NCBI GenBank assembly: GCA_015143735.1
Contig: VKHC01000075.1
Location: 1 to 20,752, forward strand
Length of the DNA: 20,752 nucleotides
From: Synura sp. LO234KE
Taxonomy: Eukaryota; Sar; Synurophyceae; Synurales; Mallomonadaceae
Direction: 5' to 3'
This document shows, one piece after another, positions 8,842 through 18,530 of the stretch (its first letter is position 1; every line of letters begins with the position of its first letter). The notes beneath the pieces are model-generated. The model was not told where the DNA came from, searched no databases, and was given only the letters and a program-made list of their open reading frames with translations. The translations under genes and the position numbers were made by a program.

Positions 8842-9333
8842 TTTTCAAACAACTCGCCAGCGACAGAAATTCATGGACGCGAGGCCTGCTCAGATGTTTT
8901 ATCTTTAGGACTACAACTTAACTTCATTGGGAGCCCAGGCAGAGTCCCTTGGAACGCTTTGGTAAATCCTCAGAATTTTCAGCCTTGTCGGCTGTACCTC
9001 GACTACTGTGGGAAGGTAGAACAAGGCAGCCTCCCCCTTTCTCCACTGATAACAGTGGACTCAACATCTGTCCATCGTTTAGCCAAATCGCAAATTGATT
9101 GACCACGAGGGAGGCAAGCATTAAGGCAAAACACTTTTGGCTGGGTAATGCCTGCAAAAGAGACTACTTTGTGTGCGCTGCGGGATCTCAAACCAGAACT
9201 ATTTCCGGAATTCTCAACTGTAGAGAACGTGTTCTCTCCGCCACTTAATTTACGTTTCGACGAAAACTATTCTGTTCCAGGTAGTCTTTTTACAAGTGTT
9301 GGTCTTCTCCTCTGCCCACCTGATCTCTCTTGA
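8842..9333 (+). pseudogene. 163-codon frame with one internal TGA, unknown family
   Basis: One frame runs from just after a TGA (8839) to TGA at 9331, with a single internal TGA near 9104. Segments include LGLQLNFIGSPGRVPWNALV, NPQNFQPCRLYLDYCGKV, ITVDSTSVHRLAKSQ, then after the stop MPAKETTLCALRDLKPELFP and a hydrophobic end. It reads like a compact globular protein but I cannot name it. LYLDYC superficially recalls a reverse transcriptase YxDD box but lacks the second Asp and the flanking motifs. It ends ten bases before the inverted-repeat region begins, so the palindromes may form the element's terminal region. Confidence 0.42.
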
Positions 9334-9428
9334 CGTGCATCAGTGCACAAAACTTGGCCATGGATAACCACACCGTTTATACCCCGACTTTATACTACCA
9401 TTATACTCCGCATTATACCTGAAAAGTC

Positions 9429-9534
9429 ATGGTTATCCTTGTGGATAACCATAGGATATCCACGGGCGTGGAACCGACTTATCCACGCCGTATTATACTC
9501 CGTGATTATACTTAGTATAATACGGTGGATATCC
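9429..9534. repeat. Clustered inverted repeats that can form a three-way junction
   Basis: Perfect arms seen by eye: ATGGTTATCC (9429-9438)/GGATAACCAT (9443-9452), 4-nt loop; GGATATCCAC (9454-9463)/GTGGATATCC (9525-9534), which encloses two inner hairpins, GGCGTGGA (9465-9472)/TCCACGCC (9482-9489) and CCGTATTATACT (9488-9499)/AGTATAATACGG (9514-9525). The inner pairs overlap by two bases. The outer 10-bp stem with two inner arms gives a T- or Y-shaped fold. TTATAC and GTGGATA(A)CC words recur from about 9360 onward. Confidence 0.75.
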
Positions 9535-9539
9535 ATGGA

Positions 9540-9698
9540 GGATAACCACGGACTAATCTAAGCTAACCGTGGTTATCCATAAGGTTATCCACGGACTAAT
9601 CTAAGCTAACCGTGGTTATCCACGGACTAAGCCAAGCTAACCGTGATTATCCATAAGGTTATCCACGGACTAATCCAAGCTAGCTGTGGTTATCCATG
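9540..9698. repeat. Tandem array of self-complementary units (periods 43, 31, 43)
   Basis: ACGGACT occurs at 9548, 9591, 9622 and 9665, each followed by AA(T/G)C(T/C)AAGCTA(A/G)C(C/T)GTG(G/A)TTATCCA. The first unit is a perfect 12-bp hairpin, GGATAACCACGG (9540-9551)/CCGTGGTTATCC (9567-9578), with loop ACTAATCTAAGCTAA. Later units keep shorter arms. Spacings alternate 43, 31, 43, as if one unit lost 12 bp. It is satellite-like rather than coding. Confidence 0.8.
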
Positions 9699-9712
9699 GG
9701 GAGGTCCACATG

Positions 9713-9793
9713 GATAATGCACATCCGTAGTTAACCCTATTTTATTAACCATACCGAATTATCCATGGATAATTACGGTACCGTGGATAACCC
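9713..9793 (+). repeat. 81-bp repeat, copy 1
   Basis: Begins GATAATGCACATCCGTAG and ends CCGTGGATAACCC. By eye it matches 19645-19725 with 3 mismatches in 81 positions and no gap, far closer than the other repeats in the window. It contains a perfect 18-bp palindrome AATTATCCATGGATAATT (9757-9774) immediately followed by the 10-bp palindrome ACGGTACCGT (9775-9784). It directly follows the palindromic array. Confidence 0.85.
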
Positions 9794-9949
9794 TGAATGG
9801 ATAACCACGGTTTTCTGCGCGCTGATGTGGAGACCAGCATTTTCGATCCATGCATCAGTGCTCTTGTGTCCTCTTTCGATCATGCCATGCTTCGCGGTAC
9901 TTCTTTGCCAGGAATGCCGTCTCCCGGGGGTTGTGTATTTGGAAACGTC

Positions 9950-10050
9950 GACGCGTACTTATTATGAAGGCTTCTCCTACGCTCTCACAGGAGGCCGCCT
10001 CCCGATCCCATATCGCGGTCACGGGGTTCGCCATTTGATAAATTCAGGGC
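9950..10050 (+). repeat. GC-rich segment shared with 20503-20611
   Basis: Shares GCGTACT.AT.AT, CTCCTAC.CTCTC, A.GCC.CCTC and TCGGTCACGGGATTCGCCA-like tracts (here CGGTCACGGGGTTCGCCA) with the segment near 20.5 kb, in the same order. Both lie downstream of an 81-bp repeat, so the two places may be related ends of one element. A plus-strand frame of 112 codons (9765-10103) crosses the segment but has no recognisable content. Confidence 0.5.
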
Positions 10051-10110
10051 TCGTATTAGAAGGCATATTTTGTAGTGAACTTACCTTTGCCTCCCCAGAA
10101 TAATTCAGAT

Positions 10111-10686
10111 GTTAGATTTTTCGGAACTACTTCTAGTTACCTTTGAGAGGCGTGATTATTTCAAACAAACTTTCCTACAAGTATTTCGCTTGATCCAGAT
10201 GTAAATTATGTGCTGAAAATTAGGCTGTCATAAATCTTCGTCGGTTTCGACCATTTTCAACAGACGTATTTTAAGTTTACAAATCCTCTGCCACCGAATT
10301 TAGCCCCTGGCGATACTGAAAATAATTGTAATTACTTTAATTAACCAATATCGCAAACTCCCTATAAATGCGAACGATGAGGTAGACTAGAGACTCTGCG
10401 CATTTGACGGAGGATAAATTTTTCGGTCGGTGGATCTGAACACCTCTCCGTCTATCACCAAGATCTTTCGCTCCCAAGGAATTTTTTCATTTCCATTTGA
10501 ATTTCAAATGCTGTCGTTCCGATTATTGACATTATTCGTTAACCCTCGCTAGCACCCAAGCTCCGTGTGATCTCGCGGAATCTTCCCTGAGACTGGTTGG
10601 TATGGAATAATTTAAGCTTTGCATTGACAAACATGCCAGCCTTTTGATTACTCATCAGAACAAATTTCTTGGTGCGACTAGTGTTA
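10111..10686. other. No gene seen
   Basis: AT-rich spacer between the GC-rich segment and the next copy of the module. There is no long frame on either strand and no clear repeat beyond short AT words. Confidence 0.4.
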
Positions 10687-11009
10687 ATAACGTGCTTTGT
10701 GTTGCTTAACAAAATATAACTAAGTCTTTAACTACCCCGCTTCAGGGAAGTTTAGCGATAAAATTTGTACTGTTCAAGCTTGCCAAAGCGCAGTCGACAC
10801 TGCTCCTGGCTTTTAGCGTGAGCTGCTAAATGGTTAATCGAGCACAGCAAAACTGGAATCTTCAGCCTGAACCAGAAATAAGGCTATTCTTTAAGGCTAA
10901 GGTGATCCAGGCCCCTAGCCAACATAATTCTGAGAGAAAAAAAATTAGTTCGCGACATGAAGGTTTTGCCAAGTTATTTCGCCCAGCAATTTTGATCGGC
11001 CCTAAGTAA
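10687..11009 (+). repeat. Dispersed repeat module, copy D, with coding-like 3' part
   Basis: AACGTGCTTTGTGTTGCTT...ACTACCCCGCTTC corresponds to the module head. AGCGCAGTCGACACTG (10787) and GGCTTTTAGCGTGAGCTGC match copies B and C. From 10887 to 11009 a frame reads FFKAKVIQAPSQHNSERKK...HEGFAKLF, aligning with KAKVFRASSQLNIDKVKN of copy C. The shared residues support a coding origin. The copy is much more diverged than B from C. Confidence 0.65.
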
Positions 11010-11139
11010 AATTTTTCTATATGTTTTTACCGCAATTATGCCCCAATATTTCAATTTCGATTCACTGCTCCGGTTTCAAATTCCAACGCTTCTCTGATTA
11101 TTGCTTCACATCTATCGCAATTCAGATTACACCTGCAGG

Positions 11140-11369
11140 GTTAAGTTAGATTGAAGCAGGCTAAGATGATTGCCAGCTTCATTCTGACGATGATGACTGG
11201 CGCTGGGTTTAGATTCAGGGTCGGACTTCTGATTCATGATGAATCTCATTGGTATGTCTCAACGATTCGACAGCCAGTGGGTCGACCCACGGAAAGTTTG
11301 ATGCAGCCAGGGCGATTGGCTGTGCAGCGTCTTCCTACAGATCATGGAATTCGCGTGGGATGCTGATAG
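11140..11369 (+). repeat. Possible module fragment, copy G
   Basis: AGGCTAAGATGATT.GCCAGC..CATTCTGA resembles AAGGCTAAGGTGATCC...CTAGCCAACATAATTCTGA of copy D. An open frame from 11151 (71 codons) reads KMIASFILTMMTGAG and FRFRVGLLIHDESHWYVS. The similarity is short and may be chance. Confidence 0.3.
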
Positions 11370-11544
11370 AAGCTTCGTAAATTTGAATCTTCGAGTGTGT
11401 CAGCAGGCGCCACACAACCCTGGGCTAGCTAGGATAGGGATACTATTCGGTGATGGATTGCGATCTCAACTAGAGTTTACGTTCACTACCTTGTTAGGAT
11501 GATATTGTCAATTCTATAAAGGCAAAATAATCGCTTCTGTTGAG

Positions 11545-11918
11545 TTTTAAAAACGTGTGGCGGTTTTCGTCCCAATCACAAATACTTTTGCCTTGAATTC
11601 CCTAAAGGGCAATTAGATAAATGTTCCCCAAGTCTTCTGAAGCGCAAGTGTTATGGCCCCCGGCTTCGTTCATTTCTGAAAAATTGAAAACTGCAACATG
11701 TAGAACCGGACAATCTAACCTTTTGAAAATAGCTCTCGTGATGGCGAAGGGAATATAACTGGTTTCCCTATAGAATAGAATATTTACGTGAAGTTACAGT
11801 TAAAGCACCAGTGATAACATCTAGAAATAGAAACTACGTCCTTCAGTCTGAAATGACTATCCGCAATAGTAATGAAAACTGCTCCATGCAAAACTTTCAT
11901 TTTGGTGCCAAAAAATAA
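11545..11918 (+). repeat. Dispersed repeat module, copy E, with coding-like 3' part
   Basis: GTTTTAAAAACGTGTGGCGGTTTTCGTCCC matches the module head in its landmarks, AGCGCAAGTG...CCCCCGGCTT (11641) matches the AGCGCTGGCGG tract, and GAAAAATTGAAAACTGC follows in order. At 11802-11918 an open frame reads KAPVITSRNRNYVLQSEM and SMQNFHFGAKK, the latter parallel to FAQEFRFGAQV of copy B. It lies 860 bp after copy D in the same orientation. Confidence 0.55.
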
Positions 11919-12801
11919 TTTCTTCACTCCTAGCCTTGTGATTTCATTATTGCATCACAATCTCATCAGTGAATTGGCTGCTTATGAGAAGTATTGAAAC
12001 GTCGAGCCAACTAAACCCGAAAAGGGACAAGATACTTAATTTTGAAATAAATTGTCGTCGCTAAAGGTTTTTGCAAATTTGTTATTATATTTGGCGGCTC
12101 CGGCAATGTGGTTCTCTATCGATTCTGGGGAGCCTGGGGAGAATTGGTGCGTTAACCTAAGCTAAAAAATTTGTGCAAACAAAAGATCAAGTTTTGTCCA
12201 AGAACTACGAAATCTTAAAACATCGTGATCTTGCAAGGGCTCAAGAGGTCTCTAGTGTTGCTTTCCAGATAAATGGAGCGGACCACGGAACGAGTTCAGT
12301 ATCCAGGTTGAAAATTAGCGTTTTAAAAAGAAGCTACTAAACTGGTCCCAATAGAGTTTTGCTATTGCTTTCTGTGAGTAAAGCTGGGTATAAGTCCTTT
12401 CTGAAAATAGAAAGCTCAGGAAGAAACCTCAAGTTTGGTCCCTGTAGAATTGCAATCACACAAGTCTTGAGCTTCGCCTCCTGAGAGTAAGGCTTGTATC
12501 AGTGCTATCTCCAATAAGTATGCTGTAACCTGATGCCACCGACTTATAGGAAAATAACAGCCTTACCGCCTTCAAAATAATCGAATATTTTCCGGTCTTT
12601 GCCAAGTTCAAAGTTGCTGTCTGGTCCAAATTGATTCCAAGACTTACACTTCTGTTTCTAGCCATATGCACCTTACAGCCTCAATCTCAGCTATCTCGGC
12701 GCCCTCCAGCAAAGTTATCCTTGAAGTAATTTCTCATTACACCATCTAGCAAACAGCTCTCTATTCTAGCAAATCGCGAGATATTAACTTCTCAGATTTA
12801 A
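11919..12801. other. Interval with ambiguous frames
   Basis: No gene is supported. A 71-codon minus-strand frame (12456-12671, starting with a non-ATG codon) has plausible composition (NRSVSLGINLDQTATLNLAK). A plus-strand frame over the same bases (AFKIIEYFPVFAKFKVAVW) is equally plausible, so neither can be preferred. The rest is AT-rich and closed in all frames. Confidence 0.3.
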
Positions 12802-13483
12802 GTTGGCGAAATGGCTCCATTGGGGTACAGTAAAGAGCAAGCACTTTCAGAGATGTCTCCATCTCTCAGCTATTCTGCTTATTATTACAACATATAATGC
12901 TGGAGCTCTGCTACGTACTCAATGCAATCAACTTAATCTGCCTCTCGCAACAAATGGAGATGGTCAAATATTTTCTGTGCTTAGATAGCATACAACATCT
13001 TTCAGCAGTCTTAGGCTCACACCTTTGAGACGACGTCTGAGGGATATTCCAGTCTCATTTACGGCCAGTCGCCCGGGGGCAGAATACATATATTCGATCC
13101 CTATCTTTGAATGTTTCTGTGTGCGTGCATACGGGTGGGCTACAAGTTACAATTATCTCAAGGCCATCCGGCGTTCAACGTCCTCACAGCTAAAAAACTC
13201 AGCTCAGCCTAGCAGCTTACGTTATTTTCTTTGTATTATTCAATTGTTTCCCACTGCGCTTTCGTTAAGATGACTCCAGTCTACTTTAATTGAAACCTTT
13301 ATGGGTTTGATATCGCGCAATTACAGATACCTGGAATACCTATGCTGGGTGTGTCATACCAGTGAACCTCTCTATGTCAATTCTCCAGCCGAATCCTATA
13401 CTTTCAGAACCACTGGCCCTGCTCTTTGGATATCCGATTTACGCGACCACATTTGAGCGCAATGCTTCCCTGAAACAGCTCTG
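12802..13483 (+). pseudogene. Decayed coding-like run in shifting frames, unknown
   Basis: Successive plus-strand frames look protein-like: MAPLGYSKEQALSEM...YSAYYYNI (12802 onward), then AGALLRTQCNQLNLPLATNG in the next frame to 12987, then FETTSEGYSSLIYGQSPGG in the first frame again. At 13311-13483 a 57-codon open frame reads YRAITDTWNTYAGCVIPV and FGYPIYATTFERNASLKQL. The hopping between frames with little loss of composition suggests a coding sequence hit by several small indels. There is no domain call. Confidence 0.35.
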
Positions 13484-13500
13484 ACGTATACGTGCTCCTA

Positions 13501-13960
13501 ATGGTTCGGATATGCCCAGCTGAGGAACACCTGGGAGTCAGTGAAGTTTGTAAGATTCATTACGAAACAAATAAAACGCGATCCGCAAGCCTGAAATTTA
13601 AATTGTCATTTCAATTATTTGCATTTTCTCAAAAGGAATCTATTTCTTAACTCCTTCTGCGACTTCGGAACAATTTAGTTTTACCCGGCTGCCATGCTTG
13701 AATACTGCTGCATACTTATTCTTCAGAAACTTTCCCCTATCTCGAGCGTTATCATCTCTCATGAGAGTTTGCTACCTATCCTGGATCTTCTTTTGCTTGG
13801 CCATCTCCCGAGGGGGCGATATGCTCCAAAAGGCTATATCTTGTACGAAGGCTACCTAATCACAACATACGTGGACTCCCCTGGCAAAATTACACAGCCA
13901 CTACGTCTAGATGCGGCCATATTCGGTCAAACCTGCTCCATTGGTCTTCATGAGCGCTGA
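13501..13960 (+). pseudogene. Further decayed coding-like frames, unknown
   Basis: An ATG frame at 13501 runs 51 codons (MVRICPAEEHLGVSEVCKIH, NKTRSASLKFKLSF). A second frame, 13694-13960 (88 codons, ATG), reads LPILDLLLLGHLPRGRYAPK and GYLITTYVDSPGKITQPLRL. They continue the plus-strand run that starts near 12.8 kb. I recognise no family. A weaker stretch (RVYLLTSFACPSICLVLVA) follows near 13.98 kb. Confidence 0.3.
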
Positions 13961-14718
13961 CGTTATCCTCTTGAAAAGCTACCCGTGTGTATCTACTTAC
14001 TTCCTTTGCTTGTCCTTCCATCTGCCTAGTGCTTGTAGCAACCTCCCCTATTGAGCCAGCTTCCGGTGCCGCGCATTATGTGTGAAAAGGCGACTTCTCT
14101 TTGATAGGAGCTCTGCACTTTTCCCTAGTAGTAGTAATAGTAGAATATTTGAGTTCAGCTTCCCCTTGTGTCTTTGTAGTATTGCGCTCCATGTGTGGTC
14201 TGTTATTTTATCGTATCACGCGCTCTTGGTAGAGGAATTGATATATTTGCGTATTAACCTCTGAAGTGGTGGACTTAACAGGCCAGTGGCAGTGGGTACG
14301 TGCCCCCCCCTCTACTCGGTGCTACGAGGCTTGCAATTGTGAATTTCCTTGAAATTATACCAAATAGCCTATATCCGTCTGGACAGTCTTTTATGCGTCC
14401 AAAAGTCTTTTATTCATATACGCGTGCGCACCCTATGTACAACCCGTCATCACACAAGCTCCCCATCAATACATGGCGTACTCAACGTATAGAATCGCAA
14501 AGGAAGAAGCTATGAACTTTATCATTGTATTTATGAACATTGAGGATTAGTTTGTGTTCTGGCAACATTCGTCCATATGTCACTATTAATCAGACAGTAG
14601 GTGCATACTCTATTCCAAAAATCTGACATTTACTGTATAAAATCGATTACGTTATAGTAAAATGACGTTCTAGCACCTCGAAGTCGAATAGGCAAATGAC
14701 CATTTGTTGTGTAAAGAC
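13961..14718. other. Low-information interval
   Basis: Two short plus-strand frames (14082-14264 and 14300-14515) have ATG starts but composition I would not call coding with confidence. A run of nine C occurs near 14303. From about 14520 the sequence is AT-rich with nothing recognisable. Confidence 0.3.
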
Positions 14719-15040
14719 CATTTGTTGCCTCTGATAGAGGAGATTTGAATTATACGTGCATATACAAGCGATATTGGTACTCTAGCAGTGCCTCCATCAG
14801 AGTATTCAAATAGGCAAACTATAATGTTCAAGTGAAGTCCACAGTATTTTGTAACAACACTTGTAAAGTTAACATAAAACAAGAGCATTGAGTTTCAAAG
14901 AAACGATTTATTGTTTCTGAGAGAGGAACTTTAAATTATACATGCATATGCATGAGATATTTATACTCTATTACCTACTAACTCTGCGTGTTAGCATGAG
15001 TCCAATAATTTACTAGTTAAACCTACAGTATTTAACCAGT
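14719..15040 (+). repeat. Diverged tandem duplication, period about 186 bp
   Basis: 14719-14853 and 14905-15040 share, in order, TTGTT.CTGA.AGAGGA, TTTGAATTATACGTGCATAT versus TTTAAATTATACATGCATAT, then TATT..TACTCT and CACAGTATTT versus TACAGTATTT. The ATTATAC word is at 14748 in one unit and 14934 in the other. The second unit contains a perfect 14-bp palindrome CATGCATATGCATG (14941-14954). A 12-bp direct repeat GACCATTTGTTG (14698 and 14716) sits at the left edge. Confidence 0.65.
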
Positions 15041-15215
15041 ACCATCAACCAAATATAAAAGTTACTGTCTCCAAGAAATTTGATGCTTAAATTTAGTAGA
15101 TTTTAGCATTATTAAATCAATTTGGATCAAGGGAAGTGCCTGAATCGCAAAAACCCAGCGCGGTAAATCTTAACCGCGACTCCCGATTGAAATTCTGTTA
15201 TCCGGTCTTAAACAT

Positions 15216-15571
15216 ATGCCAGATAACAGCTCGAGAGGCGGAAGTGATTCCGGACATCTAAAAGCCCGTGCTGGAGGATTCAGCACCTGTGGTGACCCCG
15301 TTCTTCATCCCGCTGATGTTGCCTCGATGTTAGCAAAGAATTCGCATCATAGCGACTCTTTTGCAAAGTCACTGCTAACCGAGCCAGTTTCCGGCCTAAG
15401 CTAGTTTTTCAATTTTGAGCTATTCTGTTTTCTTTCCCAGAGGGTGATTTGATCTTACGAGACCTGCATTTTCTGATACACATTACCATTCCCATTTCGC
15501 AGGCACTGCGACGAAAGGCTTATATTACACTCAGAGGGATTCTGGTTAAACATCTTCTTGCCCGCAATTGA
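15216..15571 (+). pseudogene. Coding-like fragments, unknown
   Basis: An ATG frame (15216-15404, 62 codons) begins MPDNSSRGGSDSGHLKA and continues with FSTCGDPVLHPADVASML. It is followed by another frame open from 15419 to 15571 (FPEGDLILRDLHFLIHIT, SQALRRKAYITLRGILVK). The gap between them ends in a pyrimidine-rich stretch and CAG at 15440, resembling a splice acceptor, but no good donor precedes it. Frameshift decay is the simpler reading. Confidence 0.35.
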
Positions 15572-16209
15572 TGTGTTCATGTAAAGTCTGAACTTTTGCT
15601 TATCCATGCCTCGATATGCAATACTGTCTACCAGAGGTGAACGCGTCCCCTTCTACCTAGTTTGGACATTGTTGCATTCTAATTTAGTTGCAATCACCTG
15701 CTGGATCACCCTGCTTGGCCGTTGGGCTTGCAATTTTGTACTTAGGGAAGTAGTTTTTTCGATGCGGGCGAGTTTCTCACTCCCTCTCTAACTCTCCCTC
15801 GTTAATATGTCATTTTCCTTCTACTTTACGAATCTCACACTAATATATTATAAGGAATTTCAGGAAAAAAGGTTATTGCATGCTCTGAGTTTTGGGGGGA
15901 TATTGCGTAATCCAGTAGCATCCGGGTATTTCCACGTTGACTGACTCATGCAGGATTACAAATTTTTTGCGCGAATCCTGCCGACACGATGGAGTTTGGA
16001 ACATTTCACGGAGGCGGTTAGCATTTATGACTTTCCATGCATTTAAATGGACATTTTTCACGACTAGTCCTACAATAATGGGACGAATTTATTTCAGGTT
16101 AGCTTCAAAACGCCAACCTAATCCTGAATTAGGTCTCTTAGTGATTGTTCCTTTTTTGTCGCATCCGACTTCACTATAGAAGCATCTGGTGGTCTTCTTA
16201 CCCGATTAA
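15572..16209. other. No supported gene
   Basis: Two plus-strand frames of 61 and 80 codons (15606-15791 and 15937-16179) and one minus-strand frame lie here. None has coding-like composition strong enough to call or any domain. Confidence 0.3.
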
Positions 16210-17266
16210 ACTTTTTTCATCAGCCTTCATTCGATAGCTGTTATCAAAGAGAGTCTTCAGGAATCGCTGTCACTCAACGCGGACATCTCTCTAGATAGGT
16301 ACCACTCTTGCCGGAGAGTAAAGTTGCGAGACCTTCGCGAGCAGCCGATGTTGCTGAGATGGGATCCATGGATTAGAGATTTTGATAGCGCAACTGAATT
16401 AATGCAGTTTGGTCTCATTCGTGTCCTACTGGGGCCTGTATTAGCGCTCACCCACTTCTTTTTCAAGGCGTCGAGTTCTTTTTATGCACAAATATGCCCG
16501 AGTAGGGGCAGGGAAGGAGGCCCCATGCCCGAAAGCAAGGAAAGTTCCTCCTCCAGAGCACGTTAATGTGCAATGACGTCCCCAACTAATTCGAAGGGGA
16601 TGACGAGGATGGCGGTGCCCTTAGTGTTTCATTCCATGTAAAAAGGAGAGGGTGTATCACAAACAAAGTGAATGGCGTTATAGACTAGTTTTGCAATTAT
16701 CCGCGAGATAGATAAGGTGGACGAACTAAATCTCCCTCCGAGTACTCTCAGAAATTTGAGCGAAGAATGGGGAAATAGTCAGCGGGGAGGTCCATCACGC
16801 CGCTTATCGCCTTCCCGTCTTATTATATGGGTCGTCCACCGTGGCTATGTATCAGCTGTTGAAGATTTTTGGAGCCAAAGCAGAAGTAGCTTAGTGGAGC
16901 TCATTGCACGGGGCGTGTCAATATGATCTTTTACCATCCGTCGCGTGGGCGTGATTCCTGGCAACACTGCCAAAGTAAAGAGAGAACGACTCTCCGCCCT
17001 GGGGTCCACATCCTCACGTGCGTCGCCTGGCTGCCAAGACTCCTCAGAGAGCCGCAAAATTTTCGCTCAGAGTGGGTCAAAGAGTTCCATCCGCGACGAA
17101 AATGCCGCTCCACGTTTTCGCGGGTAGACCTTGATTCGCAAGGAAAGGAAACACCGATGATTGGCAGCAAGAATTTTCAAACTTTAAAATTTTCTCGGAT
17201 GAGTCCAGTACCCGCTCTGGAGGTGGCGGGCATAAACTTTTTAAGTATACCACGCCGCCTTCATGA
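16210..17266 (+). pseudogene. Long decayed ORF, Gag-like in composition only
   Basis: One plus-strand frame dominates. 16210-16566 is open for 118 codons: SIAVIKESLQESLSLNADIS, then REQPMLLRWDPWIRDFDSA and a helix-like FGLIRVLLGPVLALTHFFF. After a closed gap the same frame resumes at 16717-16926 (LNLPPSTLRNLSEEWGNS, IIWVVHRGYVSAVEDFW). After one TGA it continues to 17133 with a Ser-rich basic segment (KVKRERLSALGSTSSRASPG). A different frame then gives DDWQQEFSNFKIFSDESS followed by a Gly run and HKLFKYTTPPS to 17266. A helical N-part, a Ser/Arg-rich middle and an acidic end resemble Gag-type proteins in style, but there is no zinc knuckle or known motif. Confidence 0.42.
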
Positions 17267-17289
17267 CTGCCAGGAGGTTTGCCCATAAT

Positions 17290-17623
17290 TGGTTAATGAC
17301 CGAGCACCAGAGGTCAGGCTCATAAATATAATAAAAACAGACAAAATTGCTTTCAATGCTATGCATTTAAAATGAAGTACAGTTGTTCAATAGTAGGCAA
17401 AAACGCTCCACGGAGTCTTTGGCTATGGCTCAAAGATTGTGAACCGATATGATTAGCAGAAGTAGTTGATAAAATGTAGAAGGGCTCTATCATGCCAAAC
17501 TTATGATATTGACGCTCTCTTATATAGAGCTTGGCATCAACAAATGGGTTATGATTGCTTCTACTAAGGGTGCAGTGGAGAAATTGGAGGTAATTTTTTC
17601 AAAAACTCCTTTTTGTTCTGCTC
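17290..17623. other. No gene seen
   Basis: AT-rich interval with stops in all frames. An imperfect inverted relation exists between CTCTATCATGCCAAACT and TATAGAGCTTGGCATCA (17486-17540). Confidence 0.35.
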
Positions 17624-18530
17624 ATGATCTCGAAAGTTAGAGCAATCGAAAAAAGTTCGGCTCGTATTGTAGGTCAGATTTTCCTCTTGATTATTCTTCT
17701 TCGAAGTCTTCATAATATCCATGTGGTACACCCGAAAGACAAAAATTTGGGCCGCAGTACGGTTCTGTCGATATTGCTGGAGAATTTCAGAATTTTCCGA
17801 ATAATGTTGTATTTTATCCTTATCTGAATGGAGCTGGTTAGCTGATACATCACATGCCTATTTAAGGCAAAAGTACAGGCGCCGAAGATGCGAGCTATTG
17901 GTGACGCCAACACAACTGAGTTGCTCACGTCAATTCAGGAATTTTAGGATTTCTCATAACTTTCCCAAACAGCTGATACCGCTCAGAGTCAGCCAATAGA
18001 GCTCGTTGAAGAGCTCATTTTTCAGTACCCAGCCATTTGAATCATCCGCTCAAAGAATCGAGGGAAGGATTTGGTCCTCTGGTGATAAGAACGGAATTCG
18101 GATACATTTCGGAAACAGTTATTTCCCGCGTTGTCAATCATAGAGACACTTGAGGTGTCAATTAATCTAATGCTCAGGTTAAGTTGCCCGGAAAACTAAT
18201 ATTTGGAAAAAAAGAGATTTCTCCCAAGGGGTTGAGTTGGCTGGTAATCTTCGTTCAAGTCACTGGGAGCACATATGAGAAGTATGATCTTCGCCGCCTT
18301 TAAGACCATAAACCATTTTGTTTGACCACTTGGATTTCTTAGTTTGGTCAAGTCGATTTTCGAAAATTCATACATTCCGAGTCATTGACAACCCAAAGAA
18401 TTTTGAAGGATTTAATGACGAACATTCGTATATGGGCAAAGTCTGAGTCGAAACCTCCCAGATGTAGAGAAACCTATATTGCAGATCGGCGTGAAAACAG
18501 CCGAAAGATGTTTAAAAGTATTCTCTTTGT
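17624..18530 (+). pseudogene. Decayed coding-like run upstream of repeat copy C
   Basis: A chain of plus-strand frames: 17624-17827 (ATG; VHPKDKNLGRSTVLSILL), KAKVQAPKMRAIGDANTTEL to about 17946, PIELVEELIFQYPA near 18000, FGPLVIRTEFGYISETVISR near 18075-18150, GKKEISPKGLSWLVIFVQVT near 18200-18290, and 18385 onward with RILKDLMTNIRIWAKSES. Each is short, but together they cover most of the interval with protein-like composition. No family is recognised. The chain leads directly into the repeat module, which suggests the module lies in the middle of a longer ORF. Confidence 0.33.

Noticed and set aside
8990-9010. Reverse transcriptase catalytic box (LYLDYC)
   Set aside because: The second Asp is missing and no neighbouring RT motifs were found.
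9429-9534. Comparison with T-shaped parvoviral telomeres
   Set aside because: The fold is similar in outline only; no sequence likeness or replication or capsid gene is seen, so no viral origin is claimed.
9343-9561. 72-codon plus-strand frame
   Set aside because: It runs through the palindromic cluster, and its residues follow the repeated GTGGATAACC and TTATAC words, so it is not coding.
9540-9698. CRISPR-like spacing of repeated units
   Set aside because: Units are contiguous, self-complementary and without unique spacers, in a eukaryotic setting with no cas genes; this is a palindromic satellite.
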